From positions 1 through 16,422 of the forward strand of contig JAEYPH010000094.1 of assembly GCA_023410875.1 (NCBI GenBank): DNA of 16,422 nucleotides, read 5' to 3'. A program made the position numbers and the translations under genes. The DNA comes from Bacillota bacterium (GTDB lineage Bacteria; Bacillota; Clostridia; Christensenellales; UMGS416). Shown in pieces: positions 7,877 through 14,699 of the stretch (its first letter is position 1; every line of letters starts with the position of its first letter). The notes below the pieces were generated by a model. That model searched no databases and was not told where the DNA came from. It worked only from the letters and a program-made list of their open reading frames with translations.

Positions 7877-8685
7877 GACTTTTTTAACCTCCTCGGGTTT
7901 TGGTGTGGTCGTATTTGTTGCGGGCTTTTGCCCGGCCTGCGCCGAAAAAGAAGCGACCACCTTCTGCGGCAGCCACTCCATGTCGAACCCCACGCCACGC
8001 CGTTGATGACCAACCGGTTGCCATCGATCACCGCCGACGGCTCCGCCTCTTTCTGGAACATCAGCTTATCGGCAAAGCCTTCGGCCACAGCCTCCTCGCC
8101 GGTGTACCAAGTCACGGCGTTTATGAGCTTTTCGATTGTCTTCCGATCTTTTCCGGTGCGCTCGGCATAGGCGATGATGATGCCCTGTTTGATCTTGCCG
8201 AGATACTCGGACATCTCGTCCAGCTCATGGTCGTAGTAGTATCCAACCAGCCCCACCAGCGGCTTGTGCACCATGATGAAGGCGCTGGCAGGAATGAGCC
8301 GTTCGCCGGCAGCCTGCACGATTCTGACTGCCGCGGATGCCGCGATGCCGTCCACCTTGGCGACAATATACGCCGGATGGTCACGCAGATTCGTTGCAAT
8401 GGCTTCTGCCGCGAACACATCGCCACCGTCGCTGTTGATGCGCACCGTGATGCGGCTTACATTGCCCAGTGCCGCCAGGTCCGCCAGGAACTGCTTGGGT
8501 GTGACTTCATCGCCGTACCATGTCGTCTCGGATATGACACCATACAGCAGCAGTTCCGCTTCGCCGTCTGCGGTGTTGCGGAACTGCCAGAATTTCTTGC
8601 CCGGCTGCCGGTTGCGCGTCGGCAACACCGGCGGCGCCCCGGCCATCACCAGCCGCTCAAACAGACGGTGCGTTACCTTGTCCAC
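7873..8685 (-). CDS. ClpP-like prohead (head maturation) protease
   Basis: 270 residues. The ClpP/S49-type fold is shown by ELLLYGVIS (44-52), RINSDGGDVF (82-91), the nucleophile motif GIAASAA (Ser117) and the His motif IMVHKP (His140), followed by the family block WYTGEEAVAEGFAD. The third triad residue is unclear: the stretch before WYTGEEA reads INAVT, where related proteins often have Asp or Glu. It processes scaffold and portal during capsid maturation. The start is GTG at 8685 with AGGGGTG upstream, overlapping the portal end by 29 nt. From about residue 232 onward the sequence turns Arg-rich and unlike the family; see the junction finding. Confidence 0.87.
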   Translation of the reverse strand: MDKVTHRLFERLVMAGAPPVLPTRNRQPGKKFWQFRNTADGEAELLLYGVISETTWYGDEVTPKQFLADLAALGNVSRITVRINSDGGDVFAAEAIATNLRDHPAYIVAKVDGIAASAAVRIVQAAGERLIPASAFIMVHKPLVGLVGYYYDHELDEMSEYLGKIKQGIIIAYAERTGKDRKTIEKLINAVTWYTGEEAVAEGFADKLMFQKEAEPSAVIDGNRLVINGVAWGSTWSGCRRRWSLLFRRRPGKSPQQIRPHQNPRRLKKS

Positions 8686-10246
8686 CGCCGTTCACCCCTT
8701 TCATCTGTTCGTTTTCCCGCTGCAGCTGTCGCACGTTGCGGTCGAAGTCGCCGCCTGTCAGCTGCATCGTTTCTTGCTCACGTGTGGAGAAGCCGCCGTC
8801 TACGCGCATTTGTGCGGCTTTCACTTCCTTAATCGGATCAAGCTGCCCTTGGGCCGGTCCGTTCCACTCGGCGCGACACCATGCTTTGCGAACCAGCGGA
8901 TCGCCCCAAAAGCCCGGCGCGCTCACGCGGCCACGGGCCACTGCTTCGGCCAACCAGCGCTCATAAACGGGCTGGCAGTAATCGTTGGCCAGCCAAGTGC
9001 GGCGCATGCGGAACATCTTCCATGCTTCCAGCAGCGCCGCGCGGCTCGCTGAATAGCTGTCTCCAAACTGTTTGAGCAGCAGATCCCGCGGCACCTCCAG
9101 CGCCGCGCCCACCTGGGCGGCCAGCGCGTCCACGAAGCCCGTGAAGTTCGCGTTGGGTCTGGCTGGGTTTGCGAATGTGATGTCCTCGCCGGGCTGCAGG
9201 ATGTTGATGGCCCCGTTGCCCATCTCATAACTGCCAGGCTCGTTGGGCGCTACCTGCTGGTCCGTTGGCAGCATGTTCCCCAGCGGGTTTGGACTGTTGT
9301 CCGGCGCTTCCGACTTCACGAAAGCCGTGAAGAGCCCGCTGACCACTGCGGCCATCAGCTCCGCTTCGGTGTAGCGGGTGATCTGCTTCAAAGCCTCCAC
9401 AACCGGGGCCAGGAACGGCACACCGCGGCGTTGCTCCGCCCGTTCGCTTTCCATCAGGTGCAGGATCATGCGCTCGCCCGTGGCCGCACCGAACGCCTCA
9501 ACACGCTTCCATTCCAGTGGCTCAGCGCTGTAAAACGCCGCCGGATACCCACTGCAGATGTGGTATGCCACGGTTGCGCCGGTGGCCTTGTCGATTTCCA
9601 CGCCGGATACGATGCGGTTGCCGTCGCTGGTCTGGCCTTCCATGAGCCAGTTGGCGGTGGTGGCCGTCATCAGCGCGCTGGGCGTGGATACCCGGTCGGC
9701 CTCGATCAGGTGCAGCCGCAGCGCGTATGGCATCTGCGGCGCCGGGGGCTCCACCTTGAATACGCAGAAGGCATCGCCGTTCATAAGCCAGCCCAGCTGC
9801 GCCAGCTGCTGTAGCTCGTAGAAGTCGTTCAGCCGCAGCGCATCGCACAGCACGCTGTCGGCCCACAGGCCAAACTCCCGCTCCACATGCTGTTCCCAGG
9901 CGTCGGCCTGCTCCGGTGTCAGCCCCAGCACGTCCACATCAACACGGCTTTTCAGCCGCAGTCCTGAGCCCACCACGTTGGTTCGCGTGGTTCCAAGCGC
10001 CGATCTGCCGATAGGCGCGTTCATCCACAGATCCCGGCACCGGGCGCGCAGCGTCGGCAAGTTCCAGTCGATGTCCTCCTGCGGGTTGTTGGCCGTGGCC
10101 CTCCAGCCCTTCATGGATTTTTTCTCGTGGCTGGCCCCGCCGTCGCCGTAGCCGTAGTTCAGCACCTTCATGGTTTTGCGGGCGGCAGCCCTGCGCAGTG
10201 CCGTCACCGGGGCGACGATCTCTATTGCCCAGTCAATGAAGTTCAT
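8657..10246 (-). CDS. Portal protein (lambda gpB family)
   Basis: 529 residues, close to lambda gpB (533). It contains the typical NNPQEDIDWNLPTLRARCRD, GRSALGTTRTNVVGSGLRLK, a long central body, and the clip/crown region with EVPRDLLLKQFGDSYSASRA (about residue 385). The portal dodecamer is the DNA gate at the unique capsid vertex and docks the terminase. ATG at 10246 has GAGGAG upstream. It follows the small DUF6148-like gene, as gpB follows gpW in lambda. Confidence 0.93.
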   Translation of the reverse strand: MNFIDWAIEIVAPVTALRRAAARKTMKVLNYGYGDGGASHEKKSMKGWRATANNPQEDIDWNLPTLRARCRDLWMNAPIGRSALGTTRTNVVGSGLRLKSRVDVDVLGLTPEQADAWEQHVEREFGLWADSVLCDALRLNDFYELQQLAQLGWLMNGDAFCVFKVEPPAPQMPYALRLHLIEADRVSTPSALMTATTANWLMEGQTSDGNRIVSGVEIDKATGATVAYHICSGYPAAFYSAEPLEWKRVEAFGAATGERMILHLMESERAEQRRGVPFLAPVVEALKQITRYTEAELMAAVVSGLFTAFVKSEAPDNSPNPLGNMLPTDQQVAPNEPGSYEMGNGAINILQPGEDITFANPARPNANFTGFVDALAAQVGAALEVPRDLLLKQFGDSYSASRAALLEAWKMFRMRRTWLANDYCQPVYERWLAEAVARGRVSAPGFWGDPLVRKAWCRAEWNGPAQGQLDPIKEVKAAQMRVDGGFSTREQETMQLTGGDFDRNVRQLQRENEQMKGVNGGGQGNAPSV

Positions 10247-10260
10247 GGCCGTCGCTCCTC

Positions 10261-10500
10261 TCAGATGTCACGGGGGATCACACCAATCATGCGGATGCCG
10301 CCGCGCCCGGCGGCCTTGCGCTCCTCGGCGGCGATCTGCTTCTCCAAGTACTCGATCATCTCCGTGACCTTGTAGAGCTGGGCGCGGTCCAGCCGGCGGC
10401 TGCCGATCTGGTAGCTTTGCGCGCCATCCAAGATCGCGTTCTCTGCGGCGCGGTATTGCGTCAAGCGCGACCGAAGGTCTTCCAGCCTCGTTTGCGGCAT
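10261..10500 (-). CDS. Small head-operon protein (DUF6148/gpW-like)
   Basis: 79 residues from ATG 10500 (GGGTGAG upstream). Residues 3-60 form two helices separated by a turn (RLEDLRSRLTQYRAAENAIL, then SYQIGSRRLDRAQLYKVTEM and IEYLEKQIAAEE). This pattern is found in small proteins between terminase and portal, such as lambda gpW (68 residues, head-tail joining) and the DUF6148 family of Firmicute phages. The Tyr-x-Ile-Gly-x-Arg segment is typical. An upstream ATG at 10530 (and at 10518) lacks a binding site, so I prefer 10500. Confidence 0.75.
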   Translation of the reverse strand: MPQTRLEDLRSRLTQYRAAENAILDGAQSYQIGSRRLDRAQLYKVTEMIEYLEKQIAAEERKAAGRGGIRMIGVIPRDI

Positions 10501-10566
10501 TTTCTCACCCGATTTCATGGATATTTGCATCAAAAAAGGCCGGATTCTCAATGAAATCCCGCCCGT

Positions 10567-12474
10567 TTACAGCGATATTCCCCTGGAAACAACCCCCCGG
10601 CGGGGCTGCTGCCGCGGCTGTTGCGCCGCCTTTGGCTCGTTCATGCCCTTCAATCGGGCCTCCAATTGATCAAAATAGGCCTCCCGCGCACCGTCAGGAG
10701 CCAGAGCAGAAAGCGCGGCCATGGCATAATTGCGGCAGTCCAGCGCCTCGTTGGCGATGCCCTCGCGAATTTTTTGCCAGCCGTCCACGATCTTGCCGTT
10801 TTTCTTGCGCTTGATCTTTTTCTCGGAGAGCAGGCCTTCGAAATAGGCCCTGTCGTAGCCGCGCTCCCACGTGCTGCCGTCCGGCCGGCTTTCGTCCTTC
10901 GGGAAGTGGCAATACTTTGGCGCGTCCTTCTCCTTGATCCGAAGGCTGGACAGGATGCGCTCTTTGCCCGCATCCACGCCGATCATATACAGCGCCGCGT
11001 TGAAATCGTTGTTGCGACTTGGCAGGCGCGTGTACGCGATGCCGTCGCCGCCCTGGCCTTTGATGGCGAAGATGCGACGCGCCTCGTTGATCTTGCAGAA
11101 CTGGTAGACCTCTTTGGTGAAGTGGCCACCGCTGTCGATGAACGTGATCATGATCGGCAGCCTAGGTGCGTCCGGATTGGCAAAACTCCATTCCTTGGAG
11201 AGCACCGCGTCAAGGCGCTCCCACGTGTTGCGCTCGTCGGGCTTGCCCGGGATGAAGCCTTTGTAAATCCCCCAACTCACAGCCTGGTGTCCCCAGCCGA
11301 CGATCTCGTATTCCAGGCGGTCGTCCTGGGTGTCTACACCGCAGGTCAGCAGCAGCACGCCCTCGGGCAGCTCAGCGCCGTATGCCTCTCGGCGGTCCAG
11401 CAGGAAGTCCTCACTCTCGATCTCGCCGCGGTCCTCCCACGATTCGCCCTTCAGCGTGTTCGCGAAGACCTTGAGCTTTTCGGGGTCGCCCTTGGCGTAT
11501 AGAAACTCCAGCGCGATGCTGTCCCATGAGCTCCACGGACTCATAAAGGCGTTCAACTTGAAGCTGCGCACCTTCACGCTGGCGGGGTTATCGGCTATCC
11601 ACTGCGCCGGCTGGCGCTTCATAGTGTGTTCGGTTTGCTCCTCGCCGCAGTGCGGGCAGCGCCACCGCACATTGCTCACCGTGTAGGTGGTCCTGCGGCC
11701 GGCGGTGACTCGCTCATGATCGAAGCGGATCTGCTCGAAAACGATGTATTCCATCGTCCCGCAGGCCGGGCAAGGCGTCATCCAGCGCTCTTGGCTGCCT
11801 TTCTCGTACTCATCCTCGATGCGTGAGCTGCCCATGATCGTGGGCGTGGAGCAGTAAAAGAGCAGGCGGTTCCAGAAGGTCGTCGTGCACCGTTCGGCCA
11901 ACATCAGCGGGTCGCCCTCGGTGCCGGCGCTGTCCGGGAAGCGGTCAATTTCGTCTGCCAGCAAGAATCGAATAGGGCGGCTGGCCAGTCCCGCCGGGCT
12001 GTTGGCGCCGCCCATGGCCAGAAAGCCGCCCGGGAAAACCTTCATCAGGATCGTGTTGTTCAGGTCGCGGGTTTTGCTGTCGGCGACCTTGCCGGCCAAC
12101 ACTTCGGTGTCTCTGATCATCGGGCCAATGCGTCGCTTGCTGTAGTCTTCGGCCATCTCAATGGTCGGCTGGAGCATCAGCATGGGTCCTGGGTCACAGT
12201 CTATGAAGCTGCCGATGACGTTGTTAAGGATCTCACTTTTCCCGACCTGGCTGCTTGCCTGTACGACGACCTTTTCCACCCGCGGGTCGCTTGCTGCGTC
12301 CATGATTGCCCTTTGATACGGCGCGCGGCTTGTCCGCCACCGGCCCGGCTCCGCCGAGTTCTCCGGGCTTAGCCGCCTTCTTTCGTCTGCCCACTGGCTT
12401 ACCGTCAGCTTGGGCGGCGGTGCCACCGCTTTTTTCAGCACCCGCCTCAGCAGGCTCGCCGTTATCTGTTGCAT
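10567..12474 (-). CDS. Terminase large subunit (lambda gpA family)
   Basis: 635 residues, close to lambda gpA (641). N-terminal block LTVSQWADERRRLSPENSAE (23-42), Walker A-like ASSQVGKSE (73-81, Lys79), Walker B LLADEID (171-177, Asp174/Glu175), a zinc-finger-like pair CPAC (235-238) and CPHC (273-276), and nuclease acids in GVDTQDD (Asp381), FIDSGGH (Asp447) and NEALDCRNY (Asp579). It cuts and pumps DNA into the prohead. The start ATG 12474 is supported by GAGGTG and by the conserved N-terminus; it lies 242 nt inside the reading frame of the small subunit. Confidence 0.96.
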   Translation of the reverse strand: MQQITASLLRRVLKKAVAPPPKLTVSQWADERRRLSPENSAEPGRWRTSRAPYQRAIMDAASDPRVEKVVVQASSQVGKSEILNNVIGSFIDCDPGPMLMLQPTIEMAEDYSKRRIGPMIRDTEVLAGKVADSKTRDLNNTILMKVFPGGFLAMGGANSPAGLASRPIRFLLADEIDRFPDSAGTEGDPLMLAERCTTTFWNRLLFYCSTPTIMGSSRIEDEYEKGSQERWMTPCPACGTMEYIVFEQIRFDHERVTAGRRTTYTVSNVRWRCPHCGEEQTEHTMKRQPAQWIADNPASVKVRSFKLNAFMSPWSSWDSIALEFLYAKGDPEKLKVFANTLKGESWEDRGEIESEDFLLDRREAYGAELPEGVLLLTCGVDTQDDRLEYEIVGWGHQAVSWGIYKGFIPGKPDERNTWERLDAVLSKEWSFANPDAPRLPIMITFIDSGGHFTKEVYQFCKINEARRIFAIKGQGGDGIAYTRLPSRNNDFNAALYMIGVDAGKERILSSLRIKEKDAPKYCHFPKDESRPDGSTWERGYDRAYFEGLLSEKKIKRKKNGKIVDGWQKIREGIANEALDCRNYAMAALSALAPDGAREAYFDQLEARLKGMNEPKAAQQPRQQPRRGVVSRGISL

Positions 12475-12946
12475 TGCTCACCTCGGAAAACTGCGCCGGG
12501 TCGTATTCCGAGAGCTCAGCCAGCGCTTCGCTTGTCGCCGCTTCCAGCACCCCGGATATCTCGGCGATGGTTTCCATGCCAACGATCTGCGGCGCCAATT
12601 TGCTGGGCATGCCCATGATGCGGGAGCGGAAGTTCATCAGCATGCCGGTCCATACCATCTCCACATCGCCGGCCATGTGAATCTCGCCCTTGGTCCTGGC
12701 CAGGTTGATCTCGGCCAGCTCGCGCTTGGCCTTTTCGTGTAAGGCGCGCTCGGTCTCAAAGTCCACAGCCGCCGCGCCCACAAAGCGCTTGCGGTAGAAC
12801 CGCTCCACGCTGGCCGGTATGTTATACAGACCGTTGGCCTCGCGGGTAAGTGCACCCTCTTTGGTCAGCTGCTGCACCCGCCGCGGCCCGGTAAAGCCCA
12901 GGATGTCGGCCAGCTTTTCGGATGTGTCAAAGTATGGTCCGCTCAT
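12233..12946 (-). CDS. Terminase small subunit (Nu1-like)
   Basis: 237 residues against 181 in lambda Nu1. The N-terminus is a winged-helix DNA-binding domain (TSEKLADILGFTGPRRVQQL, then GALTREANGLYNI), followed by a helical dimerisation region with RALHEKAKRELAEINLARTK (about 67-86). It recognises the packaging site and loads the large subunit. Residues from about 158 on are coded by DNA that also codes for the large subunit, and this tail is Lys/Arg/Gly/Pro-rich. ATG at 12946 overlaps the upstream stop (ATGA) with GGAGG close before it. Confidence 0.88.
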   Translation of the reverse strand: MSGPYFDTSEKLADILGFTGPRRVQQLTKEGALTREANGLYNIPASVERFYRKRFVGAAAVDFETERALHEKAKRELAEINLARTKGEIHMAGDVEMVWTGMLMNFRSRIMGMPSKLAPQIVGMETIAEISGVLEAATSEALAELSEYDPAQFSEVSNATDNGEPAEAGAEKSGGTAAQADGKPVGRRKKAAKPGELGGAGPVADKPRAVSKGNHGRSKRPAGGKGRRTGKQPGREK

Positions 12947-13560
12947 GTGCCTCCGCCCTTCTTCGTGAGCTTGCCGAGTCGGAAATCCATTTCATGTTGG
13001 AAGCGCTTCATCAACACCTCTCCTGCCTTCTTATTGACCTCTTCCTTGGCATCGTCGTTGAGCATCTGCGCAACACTCAGTGTGTGAAGCGGAGTAACCG
13101 GCGAATGGCGGCTTGGTCCCTGGCGGAACCACAGTTGCGTTTTCTGCTTGCGGGCGTTGGTCGTCGGCAGGAAAACGCGCCTGGTGAATGTAGCTGTCTT
13201 GCCCTTCTTGATGGACGTAGCAATGCTGTATCTGCCCACCGACTTCGGCGGCCTGTGTGCCGGAACAATTTCAAAGTGGTGGTAGATCGTCTGCAGCGAC
13301 CCGCGCAGGCGCAGCGTGATAACGAGGTTGTCCAGCGTTGCGTTCTTTGCGACGGCAATACTTTTCTTCACGTCGTCCGCTTCAACCACATACCTTTTCC
13401 GGATGCTTTTTGCAATTTGTGATTTCGCAGAGTCAACAGCTCTTTTCGCAGCTGCCTGCATTGCGCCGTTGGCCGCTTTGCCGAACTCTTTCACGGCCTT
13501 TTTAGCCGCTTTTGCTCCATCGATCTTGAGCGTGACAGCCTTGGCCACAGCGCACCACAT
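12943..13560 (-). CDS. Minor tail protein Z-like (GpZ family)
   Basis: 205 residues from ATG 13560; the frame is also open to TTG 13569, and a GTG at 13548 would give MAKAVTLKIDG, the most family-like start, so the start is uncertain. The N-terminal helix IDGAKAAKKAVKEFGKAANG, a basic segment with KSQIAKSIRKRYVV, and the beta-rich centre ending in RVFLPTT fit prophage minor tail protein Z (lambda gpZ, 192 residues, needed for functional tails). It leads the late operon here, before the terminase genes, whereas in lambda Z is in the tail module. Its stop is coupled to the terminase start. Confidence 0.75.
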   Translation of the reverse strand: MWCAVAKAVTLKIDGAKAAKKAVKEFGKAANGAMQAAAKRAVDSAKSQIAKSIRKRYVVEADDVKKSIAVAKNATLDNLVITLRLRGSLQTIYHHFEIVPAHRPPKSVGRYSIATSIKKGKTATFTRRVFLPTTNARKQKTQLWFRQGPSRHSPVTPLHTLSVAQMLNDDAKEEVNKKAGEVLMKRFQHEMDFRLGKLTKKGGGT

Positions 13561-13673
13561 CCACTCCAAACGAACGAAAAACGTATTTTACCTCATACCT
13601 AGACGACTATTGGGCTTGGCAACCGCCACACCAGTAAAAAAATCCCCTGGGAGGACCCGTTATCCACAGCCTT

Positions 13674-13692
13674 TTACACACGTAGTGTGTAA
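13674..13692. repeat. Perfect inverted repeat (8-bp arms, 3-base loop)
   Basis: TTACACAC GTA GTGTGTAA is a perfect palindrome overlapping the second DnaA box. It may be a protein-binding site or a cruciform/hairpin nicking structure. Confidence 0.85.
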
Positions 13693-13694
13693 TG

Positions 13695-13711
13695 CACAGG
13701 TTCCGCCTGTG
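13695..13711. repeat. Second hairpin (6-bp arms)
   Basis: CACAGG TTCCG CCTGTG, two bases after the first palindrome. Together they form a double-hairpin block between the DnaA boxes. Confidence 0.75.
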
Positions 13712-13736
13712 TATAACCCTGCTCAGACCCACGCAC

Positions 13737-13973
13737 TTATTGATTTCGTTTGTCGTCCGTCGATCTGTGCATGAATTTCGCTAGCTCTGCACCGCGTTTG
13801 TCTGCAAAGCAGCATGCCCCCAAATCGCAATGTCCCGGCCTTGCTTTTGTGGTCTTGCCCCTGCGACGGCGGCGCTTTCTGCTGCGAACGTAATGCTCAC
13901 ATGTATCACAGCGTGGAGTTTTAACCCAGGAGATAAGCCGCCCATCAGAGCTGAGCTCACTGTCCTCGCGCAT
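13737..13973 (-). CDS. Small Cys-rich, basic protein of unknown function
   Basis: 78 residues from ATG 13973, chosen because GGAGGTG lies a few bases upstream; readings from 14111 overlap the sigma-like gene. It has CDTC (22-25), a run of Arg/Lys (about 31-38), and a second Cys cluster CDLGACC, so a zinc-binding fold with a basic linker is likely. No family recognised. It is the last gene before the candidate origin region and is separated from the sigma-like gene by a terminator-like hairpin. Confidence 0.7.
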   Translation of the reverse strand: MREDSELSSDGRLISWVKTPRCDTCEHYVRSRKRRRRRGKTTKARPGHCDLGACCFADKRGAELAKFMHRSTDDKRNQ

Positions 13974-14003
13974 GGAGCACCTCCATAAACTGAGGCAATA
14001 GGA

Positions 14004-14029
14004 AAAGGCGCCCATCTCTGGACGCCTTT
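14004..14029 (-). terminator. Terminator- or attenuator-like hairpin
   Basis: On the minus strand AAAGGCGTCC, loop AGAGAT, GGGCGCCTTT: a 10-bp stem with one G-T wobble followed by a short T run (TTTTCC). It stands 24 bp after the sigma-like gene and 30 bp before the start of the Cys-rich gene. The T tract is short, so termination may be partial. Confidence 0.55.
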
Positions 14030-14052
14030 GGACGGTACCAATATAGCACGTT

Positions 14053-14478
14053 TTAGTGTGACATTGTGTGACATCTTTCAGGTTTGGATATTCTTTCCAT
14101 AGCCGAATCAAAGATTCTATGGCATTGCCTCACCGAGTATCCCATCACAGCGGCGACCTCCTCCCACCGCATTGCACTGATATACCTCAACCGCATCACC
14201 ATACGATGTTCGTCTGGCAGCTGTTCAAGTGACTTTTCGGCCTGGATGGTTCTGTACTCGCTGTCGATCATGGTTTGTGCGATGCTCATCTCCAGATCGA
14301 CGATAGTTGATGCAAGCTGCGCCATCTTGTCATGGGCCTTTCCAGATCCACCGCCGCCGCTCCCCAGCTGGGAGTTGAGCCCTTCTGCTGCCGACTTGAG
14401 CCTGGCCAGGCGCTCACTGTAGTAGTCGCTCTCCATGCGGCGGTACCGCGCCGTGCGAAGATCATCCAATGCGCTCAT
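14053..14478 (-). CDS. Sigma-70 region-4-like phage regulator (DUF1492/ArpU-like)
   Basis: 141 residues. The C-terminal third has a sigma region 4 type helix-turn-helix: LEQLPDEHRMVMRLRYISAM, then WEEVAAVMGYSVRQCHRIFD (about 98-130). The N-terminus is helical, with a Gly/Ser linker (GSGGGGSG, about 38-45). Such proteins are encoded upstream of terminase genes in Firmicute phages and control late transcription. The ATG overlaps the upstream stop (ATGA) and follows AAGGAGG and AGGGAG. The late operon downstream is its probable target (inference). Confidence 0.82.
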   Translation of the reverse strand: MSALDDLRTARYRRMESDYYSERLARLKSAAEGLNSQLGSGGGGSGKAHDKMAQLASTIVDLEMSIAQTMIDSEYRTIQAEKSLEQLPDEHRMVMRLRYISAMRWEEVAAVMGYSVRQCHRIFDSAMERISKPERCHTMSH

Positions 14479-14699
14479 ACTCCCTCAACCTCCTTCTGCC
14501 AGATCGTCAGTTCCACCCGTGGCCGCTCCCGGTCTATGTCCACTTCCATGTCCCTCAGCAGAGATTGCTTGTCATCACCGGTGTAGTAGATGTCGTTGAC
14601 CGATGGCGGGATCGGCAAGGTCACGGTCATGGGCCGGTTGCATGGCTCCGGCTGCGCCATCAAGTCAGCCTTGAGCGCCTTTCGCATCTGTGGCGTCAT
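14475..14699 (-). CDS. Short RusA-like protein, probably an internally deleted Holliday junction resolvase
   Basis: 74 residues from ATG 14699 (AAGGGAG upstream, ATGA overlap with the Rep stop). Residues 23-40 (PMTVTLPIPPSVNDIYYT) match the first strand of RusA-type resolvases, and GDDKQSLLRDMEVDIDRERP then RVELTIW resembles the last strands of the same fold. RusA proteins are about 120 residues with catalytic aspartates near the centre; that middle section, including the usual D.DN motif, is missing. It may be inactive or have another role. Family call is by motif only. Confidence 0.55.
   Translation of the reverse strand: MTPQMRKALKADLMAQPEPCNRPMTVTLPIPPSVNDIYYTGDDKQSLLRDMEVDIDRERPRVELTIWQKEVEGV

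Larger units (their letters stand above)
13574..13736. other. Intergenic region with DnaA-box cluster: candidate origin or packaging/late promoter region
   Basis: Three exact matches to the DnaA box TTWTNCACA: TTATCCACA 13660-13668 and TTTTACACA 13672-13680 on the plus strand, and TGTGTATAA 13708-13716 (opposite orientation). Two hairpins overlap them. Read on the minus strand, a run of seven T follows a short GC stem (13637-13657), and a TAAAAT -10-like hexamer (13585-13590) lies just before the gpZ gene. It separates the early/replication genes from the late operon. Function is inference: origin, cos-type site, or terminator plus late promoter. Confidence 0.5.

Noticed and set aside
5930..8170. 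Plus-strand 746-codon open frame opposite capsid, decoration and scaffold genes
   Set aside because: Same shadow pattern; no binding site and no family signal, while the minus strand genes are confidently identified.
14055..14075. Direct repeat TGTGACAT twice at the end of the sigma-like gene
   Set aside because: Too short, lies within the coding end (CHTMSH) and has no further copies nearby.
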